Counted from the stretch's first letter, positions 16,276 to 24,755 are shown. The stretch: DNA of 26,097 nucleotides from Lysobacterales bacterium (GCA_013213875.1 JABSSV010000397.1:1-26097); one strand, 5' to 3'. The notes: generated from the letters alone by a model not told the origin. Program-made: numbers and translations.

Positions 16276-17345
16276 GAGCTTCCCACCATGCGCCCCTGCC
16301 GCTGCAGCCAGATCAACACGGCGAGCAGGACTACCCCGTGCACCCACCACATACCTAGGCCAACGGGGAGCGTTTCGTTTGCCACCCAGTTTTTGCTTAG
16401 ATGCAGCATATTCGCGTAGATGGCGTACACCAAAATGCCCAGCGCCGCCCGCGCGCCCCGGCCCTCACGGGGCCCGGCGTGGGACAGGGGAATAGCCAGC
16501 AACCCCAGGATGATCACCGCCAGCGCGGGTGACAAGCGCCAGTTCAACTCGGCCACCGACGCTGCATCCCGCGCCAGGATTAATTCGCTGAAGCTGCGGG
16601 TTTCCAATTCGTCTTTCTGCTCCCCCCGCGGCGGCTCGGGCAGCATGAGATCGTTGCGCTCAAACTGCAGAACCCGCACATTCTTGGCGCCAGCGGCCAG
16701 TTCATTAACCTCGCCATCGCGGAGCGTCAGATAGCGCTTACCATGGTCCTGATCGACCCAGTATTCACCTGACCGGGCCACCCAAACCCGCGAACGACCG
16801 GCATCTGCCTGACGCACGAAGACGTTGCTCATATTGCGTCCGTCTGCGTCCATGCTCTCAACGTAAATCACCAGGCGCCCGCTTTGCATGATATGAAAAC
16901 GCCCCTGCTGCAGCCCCCACAGGGAAGCCGAGCGCAGGGCCTGTTCCACCACCTCCTCGGATTTAACCGCGGCTCGCGGAGCCAGCACGAAACTGATCAG
17001 TACCAGCAGCAGCGCCAGGGGAATCGTCAAGGACATGAGCGGCCGCAACAGGGAGCGCCAGCCAAAGCCACTGGAGCGCATGACCACCATTTCGTGGTCC
17101 CGGTACAAACGGCCCAGACCCCACATGACCCCCACGAAGGCCGCCAGTGGTAGAAGATTGGTCAGTATCTGTGGCGTGGCCAGAAAAAGTTGCGTACCCA
17201 GCAGCCCCGCAGGCACGCGTCCGTCAGCGATATCGTTGAGAAGCTCACCGAGAAACACGCCCATCAGCACGATATAAAGCACCACGCTCACCGCCAGTAG
17301 CGTGAGCAGCCATTCCTTAAAAATGTAGCGCTGGAGAATCGTCAC
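16272..17345 (-). CDS. lptF: Lipopolysaccharide export permease LptF
   Basis: A 357-residue partner of LptG in the LptB2FG lipopolysaccharide extractor. I placed the start at the GTG 17343-17345, giving VTILQRYIFKEWLLTLLAVS, which aligns with the start of E. coli LptF; the open frame continues upstream to 17447 without family-like sequence. An AGGAGG lies about 12 nt upstream, slightly far. N-terminal helices, then a periplasmic jellyroll (VYVESMDADGRNMSNVFV, YWVDQDHGKRYLTLRDGEV), then C-terminal helices including LNWRLSPALAVIILGLLAIP and the sequence LGILVYAIYANML. It is transcribed divergently from pepA, as in E. coli. Confidence 0.94.
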   Translation of the reverse strand: MTILQRYIFKEWLLTLLAVSVVLYIVLMGVFLGELLNDIADGRVPAGLLGTQLFLATPQILTNLLPLAAFVGVMWGLGRLYRDHEMVVMRSSGFGWRSLLRPLMSLTIPLALLLVLISFVLAPRAAVKSEEVVEQALRSASLWGLQQGRFHIMQSGRLVIYVESMDADGRNMSNVFVRQADAGRSRVWVARSGEYWVDQDHGKRYLTLRDGEVNELAAGAKNVRVLQFERNDLMLPEPPRGEQKDELETRSFSELILARDAASVAELNWRLSPALAVIILGLLAIPLSHAGPREGRGARAALGILVYAIYANMLHLSKNWVANETLPVGLGMWWVHGVVLLAVLIWLQRQGRMVGSS

Positions 17346-17473
17346 GGAATGCTTGTCCCTCCTGGGCTTCTGGCTGCGACGGGCATCGGCTGCGGCATTG
17401 GGCAGCGCTGACGCAGAAACGTTATCGGGGCCGGCGCGGCAGCGCAACCACCGGAACGAGCACGAAACACGAA

Positions 17474-17502
17474 ATTTTATCCGCAGTTTAGTAAACTGTC
17501 GC
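17474..17502 (-). promoter_or_regulatory. Candidate lptFG promoter with a palindrome in its spacer
   Basis: Minus strand: GCGACA (17497-17502), 17 bp, TAAAAT (17474-17479), about 130 bp ahead of lptF. The spacer contains most of a perfect 7-bp inverted repeat around one base, CAGTTTA-G-TAAACTG (17484-17498). The palindrome could be an operator. I found no equally good plus-strand promoter for pepA in the 210 bp gap, which otherwise holds nothing recognisable. Confidence 0.4.
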
Positions 17503-17555
17503 GCTCGCCCGCGCGACTTACAGCGCCAGAAACCTGAAAGGGGTCGAAACTCACT

Positions 17556-19031
17556 ATGGAAATCACGCTAAACAACGCTCCTGCCACCACCGTTGAGACG
17601 GCCTGCCTGGTCCTTGGCGTCTTTGAAGATCAGGCACTAGCAGAGCCTGCAGCCAGCATCGATGCCGCCAGCGACGGCAGCCTGAGCAAGTTGATCGCAG
17701 CCGGGGACATCAATACGGACGGCCAACAAACCGTGATGCTACATGGGCTGCCCGGCGTCAGCGCTGAACGCATCCTTATCGTTGGCTGCGGTAAGGCCGA
17801 TCGTTTTGACCGGGTCAGTTTCCAGAACGCCTGCATGGCAGCGGGCAAAGTCCTGCGCGAGCATACGGTGACGGAAGCGCATATCTGCCTCGCCGAGCTA
17901 CCCGTTGAATCCATGGATGCGCACTGGCGCACGCGGCAAGCGGTATTCGCCTTTGATCACGCCAATTACCTTTACACCACCACCAAGCCGCTCAAGGACG
18001 GCAAGGCGCAGCCTTTGGCAGCGGCCAGCTTCAGCGGCGGGGCTGACCTGCAGGGCGCGCTGGAAGAAGGCATTGGCCTCGGCATTGGCTTTCGTACGGC
18101 GCGGGAACTGGGCAATTTACCGCCCAACATCTGCACACCGATCTATCTGGCCAAGGAAGGCAAGCGCATCGCCGCGAGCTATGACAACTGCTCGGTGGAA
18201 ATCCTGAAGCGCCGTGCCATGGCCGAACTGGGTATGGAGGCTCTGCTGAACGTGGGTCAGGGCAGCAGCAACCCGCCCCGCCTGGTTGTGCTTAAGTATC
18301 AGGGCGCCGCCGCGGAGGAAAAGCCCTTTGTCTTCGTGGGCAAAGGCGTCACCTTCGACACGGGCGGGATCTCGCTGAAGCCGCGTGAGTCCATGGATGA
18401 GATGAAGTACGACATGTGTGGCGCGGCGGCTGTGATCGGCGCCTTTGAGGCCTGCGCCCAGATGCAGCTGAATGTGAATCTGGTCACCGTTGTGGCCGCG
18501 GTGGAGAATATGCCGGACGGCAAAGCCTACCGCCCGGGCGACGTCATCGGCTCCATGGCCGGCAAGACCATTGAAGTGCTGAACACGGACGCGGAAGGCC
18601 GTCTCGCTCTCTGCGATGCCCTTACCTACAGTGAACGTTTCGAGCCGCAGGCCATCATTGATGTGGCAACGCTGACCGGCGCCTGCGTGGTAGCCCTGGG
18701 ACATCATGCCTCGGCCATTATGACCCATCATGACGATCTGGCCGCGGAGCTGGAGCAGGCAGGCGCGAAGGCCGTAGACCGCGGCTGGCGACTGCCCATC
18801 TGGGACGACTATCAGTCCCAGCTGAAAACGCCCTTTGCCGATATGAAAAACATCGGCGGGCTGCCAGCGGGCGCCATTACCGCCGGTTGTTTCCTGTCCA
18901 AATTTACCGAGGACATGCGCTGGGCACATCTCGATGTCGCCGGCTCGGCCTGGAAATGGAACGCCAATGAGGGCGCGACGGGACGGCCGGTGGGAATGCT
19001 GACGCAGTTCCTGCTCGACCGCCAGGGCTGA
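17556..19031 (+). CDS. pepA: Leucyl aminopeptidase PepA (M17)
   Basis: A 491-residue cytosolic dizinc aminopeptidase that removes N-terminal residues from peptides; the E. coli enzyme is also a DNA-binding architectural factor at cer and carAB. All metal and catalytic residues are present: Lys263, Asp268, Lys275 and Asp286 in VGKGVTFDTGGISLKP and DEMKYDMCG, and Asp345, Glu347 and Arg349 in NTDAEGRLALCDALTY. These match E. coli Lys270, Asp275, Lys282, Asp293, Asp352, Glu354 and Arg356 with a constant offset of 7. The N-terminal domain (1-165) is variable as usual. GGGG lies 12 nt before the ATG, a little far. First gene of pepA-holC-valS. Confidence 0.97.
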   Translation: MEITLNNAPATTVETACLVLGVFEDQALAEPAASIDAASDGSLSKLIAAGDINTDGQQTVMLHGLPGVSAERILIVGCGKADRFDRVSFQNACMAAGKVLREHTVTEAHICLAELPVESMDAHWRTRQAVFAFDHANYLYTTTKPLKDGKAQPLAAASFSGGADLQGALEEGIGLGIGFRTARELGNLPPNICTPIYLAKEGKRIAASYDNCSVEILKRRAMAELGMEALLNVGQGSSNPPRLVVLKYQGAAAEEKPFVFVGKGVTFDTGGISLKPRESMDEMKYDMCGAAAVIGAFEACAQMQLNVNLVTVVAAVENMPDGKAYRPGDVIGSMAGKTIEVLNTDAEGRLALCDALTYSERFEPQAIIDVATLTGACVVALGHHASAIMTHHDDLAAELEQAGAKAVDRGWRLPIWDDYQSQLKTPFADMKNIGGLPAGAITAGCFLSKFTEDMRWAHLDVAGSAWKWNANEGATGRPVGMLTQFLLDRQG

Positions 19032-19038
19032 CCCTGCG

Positions 19039-19467
19039 GTGACTGCCGACTGTCAGGTGGACTTCTACCTGCTCGGCGACGGGGCCCGGGACGCCGAGCA
19101 CCTGGCCTGCCGCCTGGCCCTCATGGCCTGGGAGCGCGGCTTTCAGGTCAGCATTCTGGCGCAGGACACCGCCCAGGCCGAGCAGCTGGACGAGCTGCTC
19201 TGGCACTATCCGGAAGGGCGTTTCCTGCCGCATGAACGCAGCACGGACACGCAGCAATCGCTGGCGCCGGTCACTCTGCTGGAGCAGGTGCCGGCTCAGG
19301 CTCAGGTCCTGATCAACCTTACCCGTGAGGCCATGCCACTACCGCTGCCCTATCAGCGCCTGTTGGAAATCGTGCCGCACAAGGACGCAGAGCGTGCCGC
19401 GTCGCGCGACAAGTTTCGTCACTACCGGGCCCATGGCTATGCGCCCAAAGCACATGACATCAGCTGA
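19039..19467 (+). CDS. holC: DNA polymerase III subunit chi (HolC)
   Basis: A 142-residue chi subunit of the clamp-loader complex. It binds single-stranded DNA-binding protein and, through psi, tethers the loader. Evidence: the N-terminal VDFYLLGDGARDAEHLACRL, the central GFQVSILAQDTAQAEQLDEL, LWHYPEGRFLPHE (the conserved W and FLPH) and LLEIVPHKDAERAASRDKFR, followed by a basic HYRAHGY tail, all typical of HolC. It starts at GTG 19039, 7 nt beyond the pepA stop, with no clear Shine-Dalgarno, so translation may depend on pepA. The pepA-holC-valS order is standard in gammaproteobacteria. Confidence 0.92.
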   Translation: MTADCQVDFYLLGDGARDAEHLACRLALMAWERGFQVSILAQDTAQAEQLDELLWHYPEGRFLPHERSTDTQQSLAPVTLLEQVPAQAQVLINLTREAMPLPLPYQRLLEIVPHKDAERAASRDKFRHYRAHGYAPKAHDIS

Positions 19468-19493
19468 GCCAGAGGCTCAATCGGACAATACAG

Positions 19494-22253
19494 ATGGACA
19501 AGAGTTACGCCCCGGCCAATATCGAACGGCGCTGGTATGAGCACTGGGAAGAGTGCGGCTGGTTTGCCCCCGACCTGAATGCTGAGGGCGACCCCTTCTG
19601 CATCATGCTGCCGCCCCCCAACGTGACTGGCAGCCTGCACATGGGGCATGCGTTTCAGGACACGATCATGGACATCCTCACGCGTCAGCAACGCATGTTG
19701 GGTGTTCCTACGCTGTGGCAGCCGGGCACAGACCATGCCGGCATCGCCACGCAGATGGTGGTCGAGCGGCAATTGGCCAATGAAGGCACCTCGCGCCACG
19801 ATCTCGGCCGGGAAGCATTTACCGAGGCCGTCTGGGACTGGAAAGAACGCTCCGGTGGCCGCATCGAGCAGCAAATGCGCCGCCTGGGCAGCTCCGTCGA
19901 CTGGGAGAACAGCCGTTTCACCATGGATGAGGGGCTTAGTGAAGCGGTCACTCAGGTGTTCGTTTCCCTGCATGAGGATGGGCTGATTTATCGTGGCAAG
20001 CGCCTGGTTAACTGGGATCCGGTGCTGCATACGGCGCTCTCGGATCTGGAGGTACTGTCCGAAGAGGAGCAAGGCTCTCTCTGGCATCTGCGCTATCCCT
20101 TCGCCGATGGCTCAGGCCATCTGGTGGTTGCCACCACGCGTCCGGAAACGCTGCTCGGCGACACCGCCGTTGCGGTGCATCCGGATGATGAGCGCTATAC
20201 GGATCTGATCGGCAAGGAGCTGGACCTGCCCCTGACCGGGCGCCGCATTCCAGTGATTGCCGATGACTATGTTGAGCCGGAATTTGGTTCCGGCTGCGTC
20301 AAAATTACACCGGCGCATGACTTCAACGACTATGAGATGGGCCAGCGCCACGGCCTGGAAAAAATCAATGTGCTCAATCCGGACGCTACGCTTAACGAGC
20401 AGGCACCAGAGGCCTATCGCGGCCTGGACCGCTTTGAAGCGCGTAAACGCATGGTTGCGGATCTGGACGCAGCGGGTCTGCTCGAGCGTGTCGATAAGCA
20501 CACCCTGATGGTGCCACGCGGCGACCGCTCCGGCGCCGTGATCGAGCCCTATCTCACCGATCAGTGGTACGTCAAAATCGAGCCCCTGGCCCAGCCGGCC
20601 ATCGAAGCAGTCGAAAGCGGCCGCATCCGTTTCGTTCCGGAAAACTGGAACAAAACCTATTTTGACTGGATGCATCGCATTGAGGACTGGTGCATCTCGC
20701 GCCAGCTCTGGTGGGGACACCGAATTCCCGCCTGGTACGACGATGAAGGTAAAGTCTATGTGGGCCTGAATGAGGAAGACGCGCGCCAACGGGGCGGCTT
20801 GGACGCCTCCGTGACGCTACGCCAGGATGACGATGTGCTTGACACCTGGTTCTCATCTGCCCTGTGGCCCTTCACCACGCTGGGCTGGCCCCAGGAAAGC
20901 GCCCGCCTGGACCGCTTCTACCCCACCAGCGTGCTGGTCACTGGCTTCGACATCATCTTTTTCTGGGTGGCCCGCATGATCATGATGGGTCTCCGCTTCC
21001 AGGGCGATGTGCCCTTCCGCGAGATCTACATCCATGGTCTGATCCGCGATGGGCAGGGCCAGAAAATGTCCAAATCCAAGGGCAATGTGCTGGACCCGAT
21101 TGATCTGATCGATGGTATCGAACTGGAACCGCTGGTGACCAAACGCACCACCGGGCTCATGCAACCGCACATGGCACCTGCCATTGAACGGGCTACCCGC
21201 CAGGAATTTCCGGACGGGATTCCGGCCTTTGGCTGTGACGCACTGCGCTTTACCTTTGCGGCCCTGGCCACGAACGGTCGGGATATCCGCTTCGACCTCG
21301 GGCGTATCGAAGGCAATCGCAACTTCTGCAACAAGCTCTGGAACGCAGCACGCTATGTACTGATGCAGTGTGAGGGGCATGCCATCAGCGCCCCAGCCGA
21401 GCTGGCGCTTACGGACCGCTGGATCCTTTCGCGGCTCGGCACCATGCAAAGGGATCTGGATACCCATCTGGCTACCCGTCGTCTCGATCTGGCCGCCCAA
21501 AGCCTGTGGGAGTTCACCTGGAACGAATACTGTGACTGGTACCTGGAGCTGTCCAAACCCGCACTGCAGCAAGGTGACGCGGCCCAGCAGAATGCCACGC
21601 GGCACACACTGCTTACGGTGCTGGAGTCGCTCCTGCGTGCCCTGCACCCGTTTATTCCCTTTATCACGGAAGAAATCTGGCAGCGCGTTGCCCCACCGCT
21701 GGGCAAGACCGGCGAGTCCGTTATGCTGCAAGCCTGGCCAGAAGCCACGCCTTCCGACCCGGAGGCCGATGCCCACGCAGGCTGGCTCAAAGAGGTTTTG
21801 CAAGGCGTGCGCCGCATTCGTTCAGAGCTGAATCTGGCACCGTCCAAGCAGTTGGAGGTCTGGCTACAGGGCGGGTCTGAGCACGATCGCGCGCGTCTGG
21901 AGCGCTCCGAGACACTGCTCGCCAGTCTCGGTAAGGTCGCCCGGTTCACCTGGGTCGATGAGCAGGCGGATGCGTCCCAATGCGCCGTGGCCCTGGTAGG
22001 TGACCTGAAACTGTTGATACCGCTAGCGGGCCTGGTCGATGTGGCCGCAGAAACAGCGCGCTTACGCAAACAACTGCAGAAAGAACAGCAGGAGCTGGCC
22101 AAGTCGAAGGGCAAGCTGGGCAACGCCCGATTTGTTGAAAATGCGCCTGCGGAAGTGGTCGAACAGGAGCGCGAAAGACTGGCCAGCTCTGAAGCTACCG
22201 TCGCCGAACTGGAAGCGCAGCTGCAGCGTATTGCGTCGCTGGCCAGCGAGTAG
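19494..22253 (+). CDS. valS: Valyl-tRNA synthetase
   Basis: Class Ia enzyme charging tRNA-Val. The 919 residues (E. coli 951) show the HIGH box as HMGH at 49-52 within PPPNVTGSLHMGHAF, the CP1 editing domain (LWHLRYPFADGSGHLVVATT, then TRPETLLGDTAVAVHPDD), the sequence WCISRQLWWGHRIPAWY, and KMSKS at 524-528 followed by KGNVLDP. The anticodon-binding region is around FTWNEYCDWYLELSKPAL. The C-terminal arm (about 850-918) is a coiled coil (ARLRKQLQKEQQELAKSKGK), as in other ValRS. It begins 26 bp after holC with a poor ribosome site, and ends 5 bp from the convergent rimI stop with no terminator between them. Confidence 0.98.
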   Translation: MDKSYAPANIERRWYEHWEECGWFAPDLNAEGDPFCIMLPPPNVTGSLHMGHAFQDTIMDILTRQQRMLGVPTLWQPGTDHAGIATQMVVERQLANEGTSRHDLGREAFTEAVWDWKERSGGRIEQQMRRLGSSVDWENSRFTMDEGLSEAVTQVFVSLHEDGLIYRGKRLVNWDPVLHTALSDLEVLSEEEQGSLWHLRYPFADGSGHLVVATTRPETLLGDTAVAVHPDDERYTDLIGKELDLPLTGRRIPVIADDYVEPEFGSGCVKITPAHDFNDYEMGQRHGLEKINVLNPDATLNEQAPEAYRGLDRFEARKRMVADLDAAGLLERVDKHTLMVPRGDRSGAVIEPYLTDQWYVKIEPLAQPAIEAVESGRIRFVPENWNKTYFDWMHRIEDWCISRQLWWGHRIPAWYDDEGKVYVGLNEEDARQRGGLDASVTLRQDDDVLDTWFSSALWPFTTLGWPQESARLDRFYPTSVLVTGFDIIFFWVARMIMMGLRFQGDVPFREIYIHGLIRDGQGQKMSKSKGNVLDPIDLIDGIELEPLVTKRTTGLMQPHMAPAIERATRQEFPDGIPAFGCDALRFTFAALATNGRDIRFDLGRIEGNRNFCNKLWNAARYVLMQCEGHAISAPAELALTDRWILSRLGTMQRDLDTHLATRRLDLAAQSLWEFTWNEYCDWYLELSKPALQQGDAAQQNATRHTLLTVLESLLRALHPFIPFITEEIWQRVAPPLGKTGESVMLQAWPEATPSDPEADAHAGWLKEVLQGVRRIRSELNLAPSKQLEVWLQGGSEHDRARLERSETLLASLGKVARFTWVDEQADASQCAVALVGDLKLLIPLAGLVDVAAETARLRKQLQKEQQELAKSKGKLGNARFVENAPAEVVEQERERLASSEATVAELEAQLQRIASLASE

Positions 22254-22258
22254 GTGGG

Positions 22259-22732
22259 CTAGCTACCCGGCTGCAACGGCAGCCGCATCACCAGTGCGTC
22301 CTCACGCCCCGCCTCGCTGCGGTAATAATCCGGGCGCCGACCGATGGTCTGGAAGCCCCGCTGCTCATAGAGCGCGATAGCTCCCGGGTTGGAAGGTCGC
22401 ACCTCCAGCAGCATGGTCTGACAGCCGAGCTGGCGCGTTCGTTCGATGGCAAACTCCAGCAGCAAGCGTCCGAGTCCGGCGCGCTGCTGGCCCGGATCTA
22501 CGCAAATATTCAGTAAGTGGGTCTCGCCTGCGCCCCAATTAAAAATCACATAGGCAGCCAGGCTGGCACCGGTCTGCACGCCGTAGCAGCCGTATCCAAT
22601 GCGCAGACAATCGGCAAAGATGCCGCGGCTCCAGGGAAAGACATAGGCCGCGTTTTCAATCGCCATGACCGCATCGAGATCCGACGGCAGCAGCGGCCGA
22701 ATCACCGGATGCTCTGCCCGGGCCAGGACCAT
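22259..22732 (-). CDS. rimI: Ribosomal protein S18-alanine N-acetyltransferase RimI
   Basis: A 157-residue GNAT-fold acetyltransferase that acetylates the N-terminal alanine of ribosomal protein S18. The acetyl-CoA loop is QQRAGLG (82-88) in NICVDPGQQRAGLGRLLLEF. The family residues Glu110 (MLLEVRPSNPGAIALYEQRG) and Tyr122 match the catalytic Glu and Tyr of E. coli RimI, and the C-terminus has the usual RRPDYYRSEAGREDALVM. The start shares one base with the stop of holD (TGATG). Last gene of pssA-holD-rimI. Confidence 0.94.
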   Translation of the reverse strand: MVLARAEHPVIRPLLPSDLDAVMAIENAAYVFPWSRGIFADCLRIGYGCYGVQTGASLAAYVIFNWGAGETHLLNICVDPGQQRAGLGRLLLEFAIERTRQLGCQTMLLEVRPSNPGAIALYEQRGFQTIGRRPDYYRSEAGREDALVMRLPLQPGS

Positions 22733-23277
22733 CAGGCCTGGGATGCGCCCTGACGTCGCAGAATCCCCGAGCTGCGCAGCGCTTGCCAGCAGGCCCGCCG
22801 CGCCTCCGCGCTGGCAGCCAGCTCATCCAGGCTGGGCAATAGCAGCACCCGTGCGGAACCACTGCGCTCGGGTAGGTCCGCCCCGAACATGAGGCTGGCC
22901 AGAGCCGGGCCCAGGATCAACAGGTCCGTAGCCAGGCGCTCATCACAAGCCGCATGCGCCGCTTTAGCTGTTTCGTCCTCGGCCGGCCAGCACCACACCG
23001 GTGGCTGGCCCAGGGTCCGACTCAGGTCTGAAGCCACCTGCTGGGCAGCGGCAGCCTGACTGGGGCCGAGCAGCAGACAGCCGCCCGCGCCCGGACCAAA
23101 GGCAAGCCGCGCCTCCGCAAGCGGCACGCTGGCCTGCAAATCGCTAGTCGTCGCAGGGGACTCAGGCGGTGACGCTGCTGCAGGCGAGTCCTCCGGCTGC
23201 GGTGTTTCCGGCGGCAGTGAGCGCCGCACCCAGGGCGTAATTTGGAGCGCTTCCAGATAGGCCTGCTGACGGGTCAT
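22732..23277 (-). CDS. holD: Divergent, extended DNA polymerase III subunit psi (HolD-like)
   Basis: A 181-residue protein, against 137 in E. coli HolD. Two segments resemble psi: the N-terminal motif RQQAYLEALQITPWVRRSLP, like the chi-binding start of E. coli psi (LQQLGITQWSLRRPG), and the C-terminal SLDELAASAEARRACWQALR, like LTDLRANPTARAALWQQIC. Between them is a Pro/Ala/Ser-rich linker (about 22-55) and a core with LLLLGPSQ-like strands (GCLLLGPSQAAAAQQ), VWCWPAE and LLILGPALASLMFG. It lies directly upstream of rimI as in the E. coli holD-rimI operon, which strengthens the call. It overlaps both neighbours by one base (TGATG at each end). If not HolD, it would be an unassigned protein. 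Confidence 0.75.
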   Translation of the reverse strand: MTRQQAYLEALQITPWVRRSLPPETPQPEDSPAAASPPESPATTSDLQASVPLAEARLAFGPGAGGCLLLGPSQAAAAQQVASDLSRTLGQPPVWCWPAEDETAKAAHAACDERLATDLLILGPALASLMFGADLPERSGSARVLLLPSLDELAASAEARRACWQALRSSGILRRQGASQA

Positions 23278-24113
23278 CAGACCTTGTCTTCGCCAGCCGC
23301 TGGCGCCTCCTGCTCCGCGGCACGGCGGGCCGCTGCCTGGCGCCGCAGATTGCGACGCAGGGCGCGGCGCGCCTGGCGCTTGCGACGACCGATCAAGGTC
23401 ATGATAAAGCCGGAACTGATATAGATTGATCCGATCACCAGTCCCACCGTGGGCGGGTCAATGGCGAACAGCACCAGCGCCAGCATCATGAGAAAGAGCC
23501 AGAACATGGGCACTTTCTCATTGGTCGCGATGGTTTTGAAACTGAAGTAGCGCACATTGGAGAACATGAGCAGTCCCAGCACGATAGTAAGCACCCACAT
23601 AAACCAGCGCACGCTCTCGGCTGCAATATTCTGGTCTTCAAAAAACCAGACGCAAACGGCGACCGACAGGGCAGCGGCCGGGCTGGCAAGGCCCTGAAAA
23701 TAGGTTTTGTCGTCTCCGCCGGCCTGCGAATTGAAGCGCGCCAAGCGCAGGGCAGCACAGGCGATATAAACGAAAGCCGCCAGCCAACCCAGCTTGCCCG
23801 CCGTGGGGCTGATATCTGCCATGCCCTGCAGACACCAGTTGAAGGCCAGCAAGGCTGGTGCCAGGCCAAAGGAAATCATGTCCGATAGGCTGTCGTACTG
23901 CACGCCAAATTCACTCTGCGTGTTGGTCATGCGTGCGACCCGTCCATCCAGGCCATCGAGAATACCGGCAATGCCAATGGCCACAGCAGCGCTGATATAA
24001 GCACCGTTGATACCCGCAATGATGGAGTAAACACCGGCGAACAGGGCCAGCGTGGTCAAAGCATTGGGCAGTAGAAATGCGCCGCGCTGGCGCATATTGG
24101 GACGTTCGCTCAT
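23277..24113 (-). CDS. pssA: CDP-diacylglycerol-serine O-phosphatidyltransferase (subclass II, membrane type)
   Basis: A 278-residue integral membrane enzyme making phosphatidylserine, precursor of phosphatidylethanolamine. The CDP-alcohol phosphotransferase motif is complete: Asp53, Asp56, Gly57, Ala60, Arg61, Gly70, Asp74 and Asp78 within ILDGLDGRVARMTNTQSEFG and the following VQYDSLSD. About six membrane helices follow. The C-terminus is unusually rich in arginine (RRKRQARRALRRNLRRQ) before an acidic end. This is the Bacillus/Pseudomonas type, unlike the peripheral PssA of E. coli. I chose the ATG at 24111-24113; an ATG at 24095 (MRQRGAF) is a possible alternative, and the frame is open to 24158. 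The stop overlaps the holD start by one base. Confidence 0.93.
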   Translation of the reverse strand: MSERPNMRQRGAFLLPNALTTLALFAGVYSIIAGINGAYISAAVAIGIAGILDGLDGRVARMTNTQSEFGVQYDSLSDMISFGLAPALLAFNWCLQGMADISPTAGKLGWLAAFVYIACAALRLARFNSQAGGDDKTYFQGLASPAAALSVAVCVWFFEDQNIAAESVRWFMWVLTIVLGLLMFSNVRYFSFKTIATNEKVPMFWLFLMMLALVLFAIDPPTVGLVIGSIYISSGFIMTLIGRRKRQARRALRRNLRRQAAARRAAEQEAPAAGEDKV

Positions 24114-24143
24114 GGGCAATCTGACGCTGATTTTCAGAAGCGG

Positions 24144-24172
24144 ATCATAGCACGGCACCCGGCCCGCACCGG
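24144..24172 (-). promoter_or_regulatory. Candidate pssA-holD-rimI promoter
   Basis: Minus strand extended -10 TGCTATGAT (hexamer 24144-24149), about 30 bp ahead of the pssA ATG. The -35 at 17 bp (CCGGTG) is poor, as is usual for extended -10 promoters. It is back to back with the DUF4124 promoter. Confidence 0.45.
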
Positions 24173-24194
24173 CCGCGGCCTACTCACAAGGAAC

Positions 24195-24223
24195 CGCTTT
24201 CACTGAACCGAATATGCTATAAA
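24195..24223 (+). promoter_or_regulatory. Candidate promoter of the DUF4124 gene
   Basis: Plus strand extended -10 TGCTATAAA (TG at 24215-24216, hexamer 24218-24223), with CGCTTT as a weak -35 at 17 bp. The predicted start near 24230 gives a leader of about 25 nt containing AAAGGG 8 nt before the ATG at 24255. Confidence 0.55.
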
Positions 24224-24254
24224 ACAGGGAACCAATGGGGAAAGGGCACCTGTC

Positions 24255-24728
24255 ATGCAAGCAAAATACACCACGATCGTCCTGTGGGCCGCGGTTCTGG
24301 GCCTGAGCCTAGGCATGAGCATAGCGGAAGCGACCACCGTTTATCGCTGGGTGGACGCCCAGGGCACGGTGCATTTTGGCGAGCGGCCACCCAAGGGGGT
24401 AGAGGCCGTTGAGGTGTCCGTCGCCGAGGCCGCCAAAAACGCTACAACGGATAACCCATTCCAGCAGCCGGCCACGGATCCGGCGCCCCCCAATGCCGCG
24501 CAGTTGAAGCGCGAGGAACGGGCCAAGGCGCGGGAAGAGCAGGAGCGTGAACGGGCCCGCCTTGCCGCGGCCTGCGAAGCGCAAAAATCGCGGCTGGAAC
24601 AGCTGATTCCGCGCCCCAAGGTGGTTCTGCAAAACCCGGATGGCACATCCCGCATGCTCGGTGACGATGAGCGGCTCGGTATGATTGACGAAGCACAGGC
24701 TTTCGTCGACGAATACTGCGACCAGTAA
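24255..24728 (+). CDS. DUF4124 domain periplasmic protein
   Basis: A 157-residue secreted protein of unknown function. It has a signal peptide (residues 1 to about 26, ending SIAEA) and then the short DUF4124 motif TTVYRWVDAQGTVHFGERPP (27-46): an aromatic pair followed by D-x-x-G and a proline-rich end. After it comes a linker with Pro and Asn, a highly charged, probably helical stretch (AQLKREERAKAREEQERERA, about 82-101) containing one cysteine farther on, and the C-terminal NPDGTSRMLGDDERLGMIDE, with a second cysteine at the end (DEYCDQ). The two cysteines might form a disulfide. DUF4124 proteins are widespread in gammaproteobacteria. AAAGGG precedes the ATG by 8 nt. It stands alone between pssA and proS. 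Confidence 0.85.
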   Translation: MQAKYTTIVLWAAVLGLSLGMSIAEATTVYRWVDAQGTVHFGERPPKGVEAVEVSVAEAAKNATTDNPFQQPATDPAPPNAAQLKREERAKAREEQERERARLAAACEAQKSRLEQLIPRPKVVLQNPDGTSRMLGDDERLGMIDEAQAFVDEYCDQ

Positions 24729-24755
24729 CAGGCGATACGAGAACACCAAAGACAG

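Noticed and set aside
20853..21803. 316-codon open frame on the minus strand inside valS, and similar long frames antisense to the TPR gene (9748-10698), lptG (15289-16419) and pepA (18117-18929)
   Set aside because: All lie opposite genes with full family motifs, and their composition is that expected for antisense reading of GC-rich codons.
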